From Cavia porcellus (taxonomy: Eukaryota > Chordata > Mammalia > Rodentia > Caviidae): a stretch of DNA of 64,000 bases. Made by a program: the position numbers and the translations under genes. The notes under the pieces are model-generated. The model was not told the origin of the DNA and ran no database searches. It saw only the letters and a program-made list of their open reading frames with translations. Where the stretch lies: positions 1 to 64,000 of the forward strand of contig NW_026947697.1 in the NCBI RefSeq assembly GCF_034190915.1, given 5' to 3'. Within the stretch, counting starts at the first letter, position 1. Every line of letters begins with the position of its first letter. Positions 53,609 through 64,000 of this stretch are shown piece after piece.

Positions 53609-56110
53609 TCTCCCTCCTACTAGTGAATGTCATGTAACACACACCCATACAATGCGCACCACCCCGTGATGTTTTTCTCACTCCTACTAGTGAATGTCAT
53701 GTAACACACACCCATACAATGCGCACCACCCCATGATGTATTTCTCACTCCTACTAGTGAATGTCATGTAACACACACCCATACAATGCGCACCACCCCG
53801 TGATGTTTTTCTCACTCCTACTAGTGAATGTAATGTAACACACACCCATACAAGGCGCACCACCCCGTGATGTTTTTCTCCCTCCTACTAGTGAATGTAA
53901 TGTAATACACACCATACAATGCGCACCACCCTGTGATGTTTTTCTCCCTCCTACTAGTGAATGTAATGTAACACACACCATACAATGCGCACCACCCTGT
54001 GATGTTTTTCTCCCTCCTACTAGTGAATGTAATGTAACACACACCCATACAATGCGCACCACCCCGTGATGTTTTTCTCCCTCCTACTAGTGAATGTAAT
54101 GTAACACACACCCATACAATGCGCACCACCCCGTGATGTTTTTCTCACTCCTACTAGTCAATGTAATGTAACACACACCCATACAATGCGCACCACCCCG
54201 TGATGTTTTTCTCACTCCTACCAGTGAATGTAATGTAACACACACCCATACAATGCGCACCACCCCGTGATGTTTTTCTCACTCCTACCAGTGAATGTAA
54301 TGTAACACACACCCATACAATGCGTACCACCCCGTGATGTTTTTCTCACTCCTACCAGTGAATGTAATGTAACACACACCCATACAATGCGCACCACCCC
54401 GTGATGTTTCTCTCACTCCTACCAGTGAATGTAATGTAACACACACCCATACAATGCGCACCACCCCGTGATGTTTCTCTCACTCATACCAGTGAATGTA
54501 ATGTAACACACACCCATACAATGCGCACCACCCCGTGATGTTTCTCTCACTCCTACCAGTGAATGTAATGTAACACACACCCATACAATGCGCACCACCC
54601 CGTGATGTTTCTCTCACTGCTACCAGTGAATGTAATGTAACACACACCCATACAATGCGCACCACCCCGTGATGTTTCTCTCACTACTACTAGTGAATGT
54701 AATGTAACACACACCCATACAATGCGCACCACCCCGTGATGTTTCTCTCACTCCTACTAGTGAATGTAATGTAACACACAATCATACAATGCGCACCACC
54801 CCGTGATGTTTCTCTCACTCCTACTAGTGAATGTCATGTAACACACACCCATACAATGCGCACCACCCCGTGATGTTTCTCTCACTCCTACTAGTGAATG
54901 TCATGTAACACACACCCATACAATGCGCACCACGCCGTGATGTTTCTCTCACTGCTACAAGTGAATGTAATGTAACACACACCCATACAATGCGCACCAC
55001 CCCGTGATGTTTTTCTCACTCCTACTAGTGAATCTAATGAAACACACACCCATACAATGCGCACCACCCCGTGATGTTTTTCTCACTGCTACTAGTGAAT
55101 CTAATGTAACACTCACCATAAAATGCGCACCACCCCGTGATGTTTTTCTCACTCCTACTAGTGAATCTAATGTAACACACACCCATACAATGCGCACCAC
55201 CCCGTGATGTTTTTCTCACTCCTACTAGTGAATGTAATGTAACACACACCTATACAATGCGCACTACCCCGTGATGTTTTTCTCACACCTACCAGTGAAT
55301 GTAATGTAACACACACCCATACAATGCGCACCACCCCGTGATATTTTTGTCACTCCTACCAGTGAATGTAATGTAACACACACCCATACAATGTGCACCA
55401 CCCCGTGATGTTTCTCTCACTCCTACCAGTGAATGTAATGTAACACACACCCATACAATGCGCATCATCCCGTGTGTTTTTCTCACTCCTACCAGTGAAT
55501 GTAATGTAACACACACACCCATACAATGCGCACCACCCCGTGATGTTTTTCTCACTCCTACCAGAGAATGTCATGTAACACACACCCATACAATGCGCAC
55601 CACCCCGTGATGTTTTTCTCACTCCTACCAGTGAATGTAATGTAACACCCACCCATACAATGCGCACAACCCCGTGATGTTTTTCTCACTCCTACCAGTG
55701 AATGTAATGTAACACACACCCATACAATGCGCACCACCCCGTGATGTTTTTCTCACTCCTACCAGTGAATGTAATGTAACACACACCCATACAATGCGCA
55801 CCACCCCGTGATGTTTTTCTCACTCCTACCAGTAAATGTAATGTGACACACACCCATACAATGCGCACCACCCCGTGATGTTTTTCTCACTCCTACCAGT
55901 GAATGTAATGTGACACACACCCATACAATGCGCACCACCCCGTGATGTTTTTCTCACTCCTAGCAGTGAATGTAATGTAACACACACCCATACAATGCGC
56001 ACCACCCCGTGATGTTTTTCTCACTCCTACCAGTGAATGTAATGTAACACACACCCATACAATGCGCACCACCCCGTGATGTTTCTCTCACTCCTACCAG
56101 TGAATGTAAT
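53609..56110 (+). repeat. Island duplication, right copy
   Basis: Repeats the left copy directly adjacent to it. Offsets step from 2745 (CCCCATG at 50984 and 53729) to 2812 (one extra TACCAG monomer) to 2410 (six monomers fewer before the AACACTCACCATAAAATG copy near 55110). The short CACACCATAC copies, the CTCATACCAG copy near 54483, CCGTGTGTTTTT near 55472 and the two-base gain near 55511 are all shared. The right end is gradual, with resemblance fading by about 56110. Confidence 0.83.
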
Positions 56111-59100
56111 GTAACACACACCCATACAAGGCGCACCACCCCGTGATGTTTTTCTCACCCCTGCTAGTGAATGTAATGTAACACACACCCATACAAGGCG
56201 AACCACCCCGTGATGTTTTTCTCACCCCTGCTAGTGAATGTAATGTAACACACACCCATACAAGGCGCACCACCCCGTGATGTTTTTCTCACTGCTACTA
56301 GTGAATCTAATGTAACACACACCCATACAATGCGCACCACCCCGTGATGTTTCTCTCACTGCTACTAGTGAATCTAATGTGACACACACCCATACAATGC
56401 GCACCACCCCGTGATGTTTTTCTCACTGCTACTAGTGAATCTAATGTGACACACACCCATACAATGCGCACCACCCCGTGATGTTTTTCTCACTGCTACT
56501 AGTGAATCTAATGTAACACACACCCATACAATGCGCACCACCCCGTGATGTTTTTCTCACTGCTACTAGTGAATCTAATGTGACACACACCCATACAAGG
56601 CGCACCAACCCGTGATGTTTTTCTCACTCCTACTAGTGAATCTAATGTAACACACACCCATACAAGGCGCACCACCCCGTGATGTTTTTCTCACTCCTAC
56701 TAGTGAATGTAATGTAACACACACCCATACAATGCGCACCACCCCGTGATGTTTTTCTCACTGCTACTAGTGAATCTAATGTAACACACACCCATACAAT
56801 GCGCACCACCCCGTGATGTTTTTCTCACTGCTACTAGTGAATCTAATGTAACACACACCCATACAATGCGCACCACCCCGTGATGTTTTTCTCACTCCTA
56901 CTAGTGAATCTAATGTAAAACACACCCATACAATGCGCACCACCCCGTGATGTTTTTCTCACTCCTACTAGTGAATCTAATGTAACACACACCCATACAA
57001 TGCGCACCACCCCGTGATGTTTTTCTCACTGCTACTAGTGAATGTAATGTAACACACACCCATACAATGCGCACCACCCCGTGATGTTTTTCTCACTGCT
57101 ACTAGTGAATGTAATGTAACACACACCCATACAATGCGCACCACCCCGTGATGATTTTCTCACTCCTACTAGTGAATCTAATGTAACACACACCCATACA
57201 ATGCCCACCACCCCGTGATGTTTTTCTAACTCCTACTAGTGAATCTAATGTAACACACACCCATACAATGCGCACCACCCCGTGATGTTTTTCTCACTCC
57301 TACTAGTGAATGTAATGTAACACACACCCATACAATGCGCACAACCCCGTGATGTTTTTCTCACTCCTACTAGTGAATCTAATGTAACACACACCCATAC
57401 AATGCGCACCACCCCGTGATGTTTTTCTCACTCCTACTAGTGAATGTAATGTAACACACACCCATACAATGCGCACCACCCCGTGATGTTTTTCTCACTC
57501 CTACTATTGAATCTAATGTAACACACACCCATACAATGCGCACCACCCCGTGATGTTTTTCTCACTCCTACTAGTGAATCTAATGTAACACACACCCATA
57601 CAATGCGCACCACACCGTGATGTTTTTCTCACTGCTACTAGTGAATGTAATGTAACACACACCCATAGAATGCGCACCACCCCGTGATGTTTTTCTCACT
57701 CCTACTAGTGAATGTAATGTAACACACACCCATACAATGCGCACCACCCCGTGATGTTTTTCTCACTCCTACTAGTGAATCTAATGTAACACACACCCAT
57801 ACAATGCGCACCACCCCGTGATGTTTTTGTCACTGCTACTAGTGAATCTAATGTAACACACACCCATACAATGCGCACCACCCCGTGATGTTTTTCTCAC
57901 TGCTACTAGTGAATCTAATGTAACACACACCCATACAATGCGCACCACCCCGTGAAGTTTTTCTCACTGCTACTAGTGAATCTAATGTAACACACACCCA
58001 TACAATGCGCACCACCCCGTGATGTTTTTCTCACTGCTAGTAGTGAATGTAATGTAACACACACCCATACAATGCGCACCACCCCGTGATGTTTTTCTCA
58101 CTGCTAGTAGTGAATGTAATGTAACACACACCCATACAATGCGCACCACCCCGTGATGTTTTTCTCACTGCTACTAGTGAATGTAAAGTAACACACACCC
58201 ATACAATGCGCACCACCCCGTGATGTTTTTCTCACTGCTACTAGTGAATGTAATGTAACACACACCCATACAATGCGCACCACCCCGTGATGTTTTTCTC
58301 ACTGCTACTAGTGAATCTAATGTAACACACACCCATACAATGCGCACCACCCCGTGATGTTTTTCTCACTGCTACTAGTGCATCTAATGTAACACACACC
58401 CATACAATGCGCACCACCCCGTGATGTTTTTCTCACTCCTACTAGTGAAATTAATGTAACACACACCCATACAATGCGCACCACCCCGTGATGTTTTTCT
58501 CAATCCTACTAGTGAAACTAATGTAACACACACCCATACAATGCGCACCACCCCGTGATGTTGTTCTCATTCCTACTAGTGCATCTAATGTAAAACACAC
58601 CCATACAATGCGCACCACCCCGTGATGTTTTTCTCAATCCTACTAGTGAAACTAATGTAACACACACCCATACAATGCGCACCACCCCGTGATGTTTTTC
58701 TCACTCCTACTAGTGAATGTAATGTAACACACACCCATACAATGCGCACCACCCCGTGATGTTTTTCTCACTCCTACTAGTGAATGTAATGTGACACACA
58801 CCCATACAATGCGCACCACCCCGTGATGATTTTCTCACTCCTACTAGTGAATCTAATGTAACACACACCCATACAATGCGCACCACCCGAGATGTTTTTC
58901 TCACTCCTACTAGTGAATGTAATGTAACACACACCCATACAATGCGCACCACCCCTTGATGTTTTTCTCACTCCTACTAGTGAATGTAATGTAACACACA
59001 CCCATACAATGCGCACCACCCCGTTATGTTTTTCTCACTCCTACTAGTGAATCTAATGTAACACACACCCATACAATGCGCACCACCCCGTGATGTTTTT

Positions 59101-59760
59101 CTCACTCCTACTAGTGAATCTAATGTAACACACACCCATAGAATGCGCACCACCCCGTGATGTTTTTCTCACTCCTACTAGTGAATCTAAAGTGACACAC
59201 ACCCATGGAATGCGCACCACCCCGTGATGTTTTTCTCACTCCTACTAGTGAATCTAATGTGACACACACCCATAGAATGCGCACCACCCCGTGATGTTTT
59301 TCTCACTCCTACTAGTGAATCTAATGTGACACACACCCATACAATGCGCACCACCCCGTGATGTTTTTCTCACTCCTACTAGTGAATCTAATGTGACACA
59401 CACCCATACAATGCGCACCACCCCGTGATGTTTTTCTCACTCCTACTAGTGAATCTAATGTGACACACACCCATACAATGCGCACCACCCCGTGATGTTT
59501 TTCTCACTCCTACTAGTGAATCTAATGTGACACACACCCATACAATGCGCAGCACCCCGTGATGTTTTTCTCACTCCTACTAGTGAATCTAATGTGACAC
59601 ACACCCATACAATGCGCACCACCCCGTGATGTTTTTCTCACTCCTACTAGTGAATCTAATGTGACACACACCCTTACAATGCGCACCACCCCGTGATGTT
59701 TTTCTCACTCCTACTAGTGAATCTAATGTGACACACACCCATACAATGCGCACCACCCCG

Positions 59761-61167
59761 TGATCTTTTTCTCACTCCTACTAGTGAATCTAATGTGACA
59801 CACACCCTTAAAATGCGCACCACGCCGTGATGTTTTTCTCACTCCTACTAGTGAATCTAATGTGACACACACCCATACAATGCGCACCACCCCGTGATCT
59901 TTTTCTCACTCCTACTAGTGAATGTAATGTGACACACACCCATACAATGCGCACCACCACGTGATGTTTTTCTCACTGTTACTAGTGAATCTAATGTAAC
60001 ACACACCCATACAATGCGCACCACCCCGTGATGTTTTTCTCACTGCTACGAGTGAATCTAAGGTAACACACACCCATACAATGCGCACCACCCCGTGATG
60101 TTTTTCTCACTCCTACTAGTGAATCTAATGTAACACACACCCATACAATGCGCACCACCCCGTGATGTTTTTCTCACTGCTACTAGTGAATCTAATGTGA
60201 CACACACCCATACAATGCGCACCACCCCGTGATGTTTTTCTCACTTCTACTAGTGAATCTAATGTGACACACACCCATACAAGGCGCACCACCACGTGAT
60301 GTTTTTCTCACTGCTACTAGTGAATCTAATGTAACTCACACCCATACAATGCGCACCACCCCGTGATGTTTTTCTCACTCCTACTAGTGAATGTAATGTA
60401 ACACACACCCATACAATGCGCACCACCCCGTGATGTTTTTCTCAGTGTTACTAGTGAATCTAATGTAACACTCACCCATACAATGCGCACCACCCCGTGA
60501 TGTTTTTCTCACTGCTACTAGTGAATCTAATGTAACACACACCCATACAATGCGCACCACCCCGTGATGTTTTTCTCACTGCTACTAGTGAATCTAATGT
60601 AACACACACCCATACAATGCGCACCACCCCGTGATGTTTTTCACACTGCTACTAGTGAATCTAATGTAACACACACCCATACAATGCGCACGACCCCGTG
60701 ATGTTTTTCTCACGGCTACTAGTGAATCTAATGTAACACACACCCATACAATGCGCACCACCCCGTGATGTTTTTCTCACTGCTACTAGTGAATCTAATG
60801 TAACACACACCCATACAATGCGCACGACCCCGTGATGTTTTTCTCACTGCTACTAGTGAATCTAATGTAACACACACCCATACAATGCGCACCACCCCGT
60901 GATGTTTTTCTCACTGCTACTAGTGAATCTAATGTAACACACACGCATACAATGCGCACCACCCCGTGATGTTTTTCTCACTGCTACTAGTGAATCTAAT
61001 GTGACACACACCCATACAATGCGCACCACCCCGTGATGTTTTTCTCACTACTACTAGTGAATCTAATGTAACACACACCCATACAATGCGCACCACCCCG
61101 TGATGTTTTTCTCACTGCTACTAGTGAATCTAATGTGACACACACCCATACAATGCGCACCACCCCG
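59761..61167 (+). repeat. 21-monomer tandem duplication, first copy
   Basis: 1407 bp, exactly 21 x 67, starting at TGATCTTTTTCTC. Landmarks: CCCTTAAAATG at 59805, CACGTG at 59958, CTAAGGTAAC near 60061, a second CACGTG at 60293, CAGTGTTACTAG near 60443, TTTTTCACAC near 60637, CACGGCTAC at 60711, ACACGCATAC near 60942. Every one recurs at +1407. A related, more diverged version lies at about 44630-45990 in cycle copy 3. Confidence 0.93.
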
Positions 61168-62574
61168 TGATCTTTTTCTCACTCCTACTAGTGAATCTAA
61201 TGTGACACACACCCTTAAAATGCGCACCACGCCGTGATGTTTTTCTCACTCCTACTAGTGAATCTAATGTGACACACACCCATACAATGCGCACCACCCC
61301 GTGATCTTTTTCTCACTCCTACTAGTGAATGTAATGTGACACACACCCATACAATGCGCACCACCACGTGATGTTTTTCTCACTGTTACTAGTGAATCTA
61401 ATGTAACACACACCCATACAATGCGCACCACCCCGTGATGTTTTTCTCACTGCTACGAGTGAATCTAAGGTAACACACACCCATACAATGCGCACCACCC
61501 CGTGATGTTTTTCTCACTCCTACTAGTGAATCTAATGTAACACACACCCATACAATGCGCACCACCCCGTGATGTTTTTCTCACTGCTACTAGTGAATCT
61601 AATGTGACACACACCCATACAATGCGCACCACCCCGTGATGTTTTTCTCACTTCTACTAGTGAATCTAATGTGACACACACCCATACAAGGCGCACCACC
61701 ACGTGATGTTTTTCTCACTGCTACTAGTGAATCTAATGTAACTCACACCCATACAATGCGCACCACCCCGTGATGTTTTTCTCACTCCTACTAGTGAATG
61801 TAATGTAACACACACCCATACAATGCGCACCACCCCGTGATGTTTTTCTCAGTGTTACTAGTGAATCTAATGTAACACTCACCCATACAATGCGCACCAC
61901 CCCGTGATGTTTTTCTCACTGCTACTAGTGAATCTAATGTAACACACACCCATACAATGCGCACCACCCCGTGATGTTTTTCTCACTGCTACTAGTGAAT
62001 CTAATGTAACACACACCCATACAATGCGCACCACCCCGTGATGTTTTTCACACTGCTACTAGTGAATCTAATGTAACACACACCCATACAATGCGCACGA
62101 CCCCGTGATGTTTTTCTCACGGCTACTAGTGAATCTAATGTAACACACACCCATACAATGCGCACCACCCCGTGATGTTTTTCTCACTGCTACTAGTGAA
62201 TCTAATGTAACACACACCCATACAATGCGCACGACCCCGTGATGTTTTTCTCACTGCTACTAGTGAATCTAATGTAACACACACCCATACAATGCGCACC
62301 ACCCCGTGATGTTTTTCTCACTGCTACTAGTGAATCTAATGTAACACACACGCATACAATGCGCACCACCCCGTGATGTTTTTCTCACTGCTACTAGTGA
62401 ATCTAATGTGACACACACCCATACAATGCGCACCACCCCGTGATGTTTTTCTCACTACTACTAGTGAATCTAATGTAACACACACCCATACAATGCGCAC
62501 CACCCCGTGATGTTTTTCTCACTGCTACTAGTGAATCTAATGTGACACACACCCATACAATGCGCACCACCCCG
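61168..62574 (+). repeat. 21-monomer tandem duplication, second copy
   Basis: Matches 59761-61167 at a constant +1407: CCCTTAAAATG 61212, CACGTG 61365 and 61700, CTAAGGTAAC near 61468, CACGGCTAC 62118. I noticed no indel and no clear substitution between the two copies by eye. It ends where CTTCTACTAG / CACATCCATAC takes up the normal end of the cycle. Confidence 0.93.
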
Positions 62575-62839
62575 TGATGTTTTTCTCACTTCTACTAGTG
62601 AATGTAATGTGACACACATCCATACAAGGCGCACCACCCCGTGATGTTTTTCTCACTGCTACTAGTGAATCTAATGTAACACACACACATACAATGCGCA
62701 CCACCCCGTGATGTTTTTCTCACTCCTACTAGTGAATGTAATGTAACACACACCCATACAATGCGCACCACCCCGTGATGTTTTTCTCACTCCTACTAGT
62801 GAATCTAATGTAACACACACCCATACAATGCGCACCACC

Positions 62840-64000
62840 CCGTGTTTTTCTCACTGATACTAGTGAATCTAATGTAACACACACCCATACAATGCGCACC
62901 ACCCCGTGATGTTTTTCTCACTGCTACTAGTGAATCTAATGTAACACACACCCATACAATGCGCACCACCCCGTGATGTTTTTCTCACTGCTACTAATGA
63001 ATCTAGTGTAACACACACCCATACAATGCGCACCACCCCGTGATGGTTTTCTCACTGCTATTAGTGAATCTAATGTAACACACACCCATACAATGCGCAC
63101 CACCCCGTGATGTTTTTCTCACTGCTACTAGTGAATCTAATGTAACACACACCCATACAATGCGCACCACCCCGTGATGTTTTTCTCACTGCTACTAGTG
63201 AATGTAATGTAACACACACCCATACAATGCGCACCACCCCGTGATGTTTTTCTCACTGCTACTAGTGAATGTAATGTAACACACACCCATACAATGCGCA
63301 CCACCCCGTGATGTTTTTCTCACTCCTACTAGTGAAACTAATGTAACACACACCCATACAATGCGCACCACCCCGTGATGTTTTTGTCACTCCTGCTAGT
63401 GAAACTAAAGTAACACACACCAATACAATGCGCACCACCCCGTGATGTTTTTCTCAATCCTACTAGTGAAACTAATGTAACACACACCCATACAATGCGC
63501 ACCACCCCGTGATGTTTTTCTCAATCCTACTAGTGAATCTAATGTAACACACACCCATACAATGCGCACCACCCCGTGATGATTTTCTCACTCCTACTAG
63601 TGAATGTAAAGTAACACACACCCATACAATGCGCACCACCCCGTGATGTTTTTCTCACTCCTACTAGTGAATGTAATGTAACACACACCCATACAATGCG
63701 CACCACCCCGTGATGTTTTTCTCACTCCTACTAGTGAATCTAATGTGACTCACACCCATACAATGCGCACCACCCCGTGATGTTTTTCTCACTCCTACTA
63801 GTGAATCTAATGTGACACACACCCATACAATGCGCACCACCCCGTGATGTTTTTCTCACTCCTACTAGTGAATCTAATGTGACACACACCCATACAATGC
63901 GCACCACCCCGTGATGTTTTTCTCACTCCTACTAGTGAATCTAATGTGACACACACCAATACAATGCGCACCACCCCGTGATGTTTTTCTCACTCCTACT
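62840..64000 (+). repeat. Long-cycle block, copy 6 (cut by window end)
   Basis: Starts with the 3-bp loss at 62840, then CTACTAATGAATCTAGTG, CTATTAG 63058, CCTGCTAG 63392 and GTGACTCAC near 63738, and runs off the end in GTGAC monomers. A CACACCAATAC copy near 63950 matches those near 27400, 34027 and 47284. The cycle probably continues beyond the window. Confidence 0.85.

Larger units (their letters stand above)
49181..56290 (+). repeat. Divergent island of GTTTCTCTC and TACCAG monomers
   Basis: About 106 monomers of a distinct subfamily. GTTTCTCTCAC replaces GTTTTTCTCAC in runs at about 49188-49797, 51593-52470 and 54410-54955; TACCAGTGAATG replaces TACTAGTGAATG in runs at about 51474-51830, 52879-53570, 54219-54630 and 55292-56100, which destroys the ACTAGT hexamer. 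GTCATG, CTCCCTCC and CTACGAG/CTATGAG variants are also confined here. GAATG with GTAAC dominates and GTGAC copies are rare. Near the right edge are two CACCCCTGCTAG copies (about 56156 and 56223). The island looks older or more isolated than the rest. Confidence 0.85.
56290..62839 (+). repeat. Long-cycle block, copy 5
   Basis: Resumes the cycle in its middle, upstream of AAGGCGCACCAACCC (near 56596), and follows TCTAACTCC at 57226, GAAATTAATG at 58447, GTTGTTCTC near 58560, CCCCTTGATG near 58951, CATAGAATG near 59140, GTGATCTTTTTC from 59760, CTAAGGTAAC near 60061 and CACATCCATACAAGG near 62610-62630, up to the 3-bp loss at 62840. Its first 1.6 kb repeats the last 1.6 kb of copy 4 (offset 8769-8837), so the cycle segment is present on both sides of the island. 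A one-base-short copy (CACCACCCGAGATG near 58884) is private. Confidence 0.83.
1..64000 (+). repeat. Satellite array, 67-bp monomer, about 950 copies
   Basis: Every part of the window reads as head-to-tail copies of one 67-bp unit, seen directly from the recurrence of CTACTAG, AATGTRACAC, CATACAATGCGCACC and GTGATGTTTTTCTCA in fixed order. All copies are in the same orientation; I saw no inverted monomer, foreign insertion, run of N or unique flank, and the array continues beyond both ends. The unit is about 46% G+C with strong strand asymmetry (about 22 C to 9 G on the plus strand). It carries two CpG sites in the consensus (in TGCGCA and in CCCGTG), a SpeI-type ACTAGT and an FspI-type TGCGCA hexamer. 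Arrays of this kind typically form heterochromatin; the chromosomal position here is not visible from sequence. I do not recognise the monomer as a named satellite family. Confidence 0.98.

Noticed and set aside
1..64000. CRISPR array, because of regular spacing
   Set aside because: The whole 67-bp period is conserved and there are no unique spacers, leader or cas genes.
1..64000. CENP-B box in the monomer
   Set aside because: The minus strand has a CGGG after CATCA, but the required TTCG and the A at the fixed distance are missing, so only a fragment of the motif is present.
1..64000. Telomeric or simple-sequence repeat
   Set aside because: The short CA tract in each unit is only a few dinucleotides long and part of the 67-bp monomer. 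No TTAGGG, TTTAGGG or similar tandem hexamer or heptamer was seen.
1..64000. Embedded transposable element, tRNA, rRNA or snRNA gene
   Set aside because: I saw no break in the 67-bp periodicity longer than a few bases, so there is no room for an inserted element or RNA gene.
1..64000. Bacterial transcription terminators from the T5 run
   Set aside because: The T5 run occurs in nearly every monomer, without a stable GC hairpin just upstream, in what is evidently eukaryotic satellite DNA.

Overview
The whole 64 kb window is one tandem satellite DNA array. I can find no unique sequence, gene, RNA gene, transposon or assembly gap in it. The unit is a 67-bp monomer (a consensus-like copy lies at 268-334), repeated roughly 950 times, always in the same orientation, and running off both ends of the window. 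This points to constitutive heterochromatin (centromeric, pericentromeric, subtelomeric or sex-chromosome-like) of a eukaryote assembled with long reads. The monomer alone does not let me name the organism or the chromosomal position.

The interest lies in the higher-order structure. Monomers differ by a small set of recurring variants: CTCC/CTGC before TACTAG; TACTAG/TACCAG; GTGAATC, GTGAATG, GTGCATC or GTGAAAC; AATGTGAC/AATGTAAC; CCCATAC/CCCGTAC; GTTTTTC/GTTTCTC/GATTTTC. Rare variants serve as landmarks, and the spacing between them is nearly always a whole number of monomers.

Layout: (1) 1-2811, mixed monomers, the end of which is a fragment of block X. (2) 2812-20125, a nested higher-order repeat X-X-Y-X-Y', where X is 70 monomers (4690 bp) and Y is 25 monomers (1675 bp), so X+Y is 95 monomers (6365 bp). 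(3) 20126-26480, diverse monomers with local variant runs and a 16-monomer shift repeat. (4) 26484-49180, a second higher-order family whose long cycle measures 91 monomers in its clearest copy (40077-46168), with secondary duplications inside. (5) 49181-56290, a divergent island rich in TACCAG and GTTTCTCTC monomers, itself built from a tandem 2.4-2.7 kb duplication and flanked by overlapping copies of the same cycle segment. (6) 56290-64000, the cycle resumes and carries a clean 21-monomer (1407 bp) tandem duplication.

Open reading frames of 60-169 codons exist, nearly all on the minus strand, but they are artefacts of the repeat. A 67-bp unit shifts frame by one per copy, so an intact array gives reading frames of about 55-58 codons, and a net one-base indel extends them by about 22 codons. 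They therefore act as a map of indels. Single-base, mostly homopolymer deletions are concentrated at about 5450-9680, across a block boundary, and are absent from the sister copies, which suggests under-polished consensus sequence there rather than biology.
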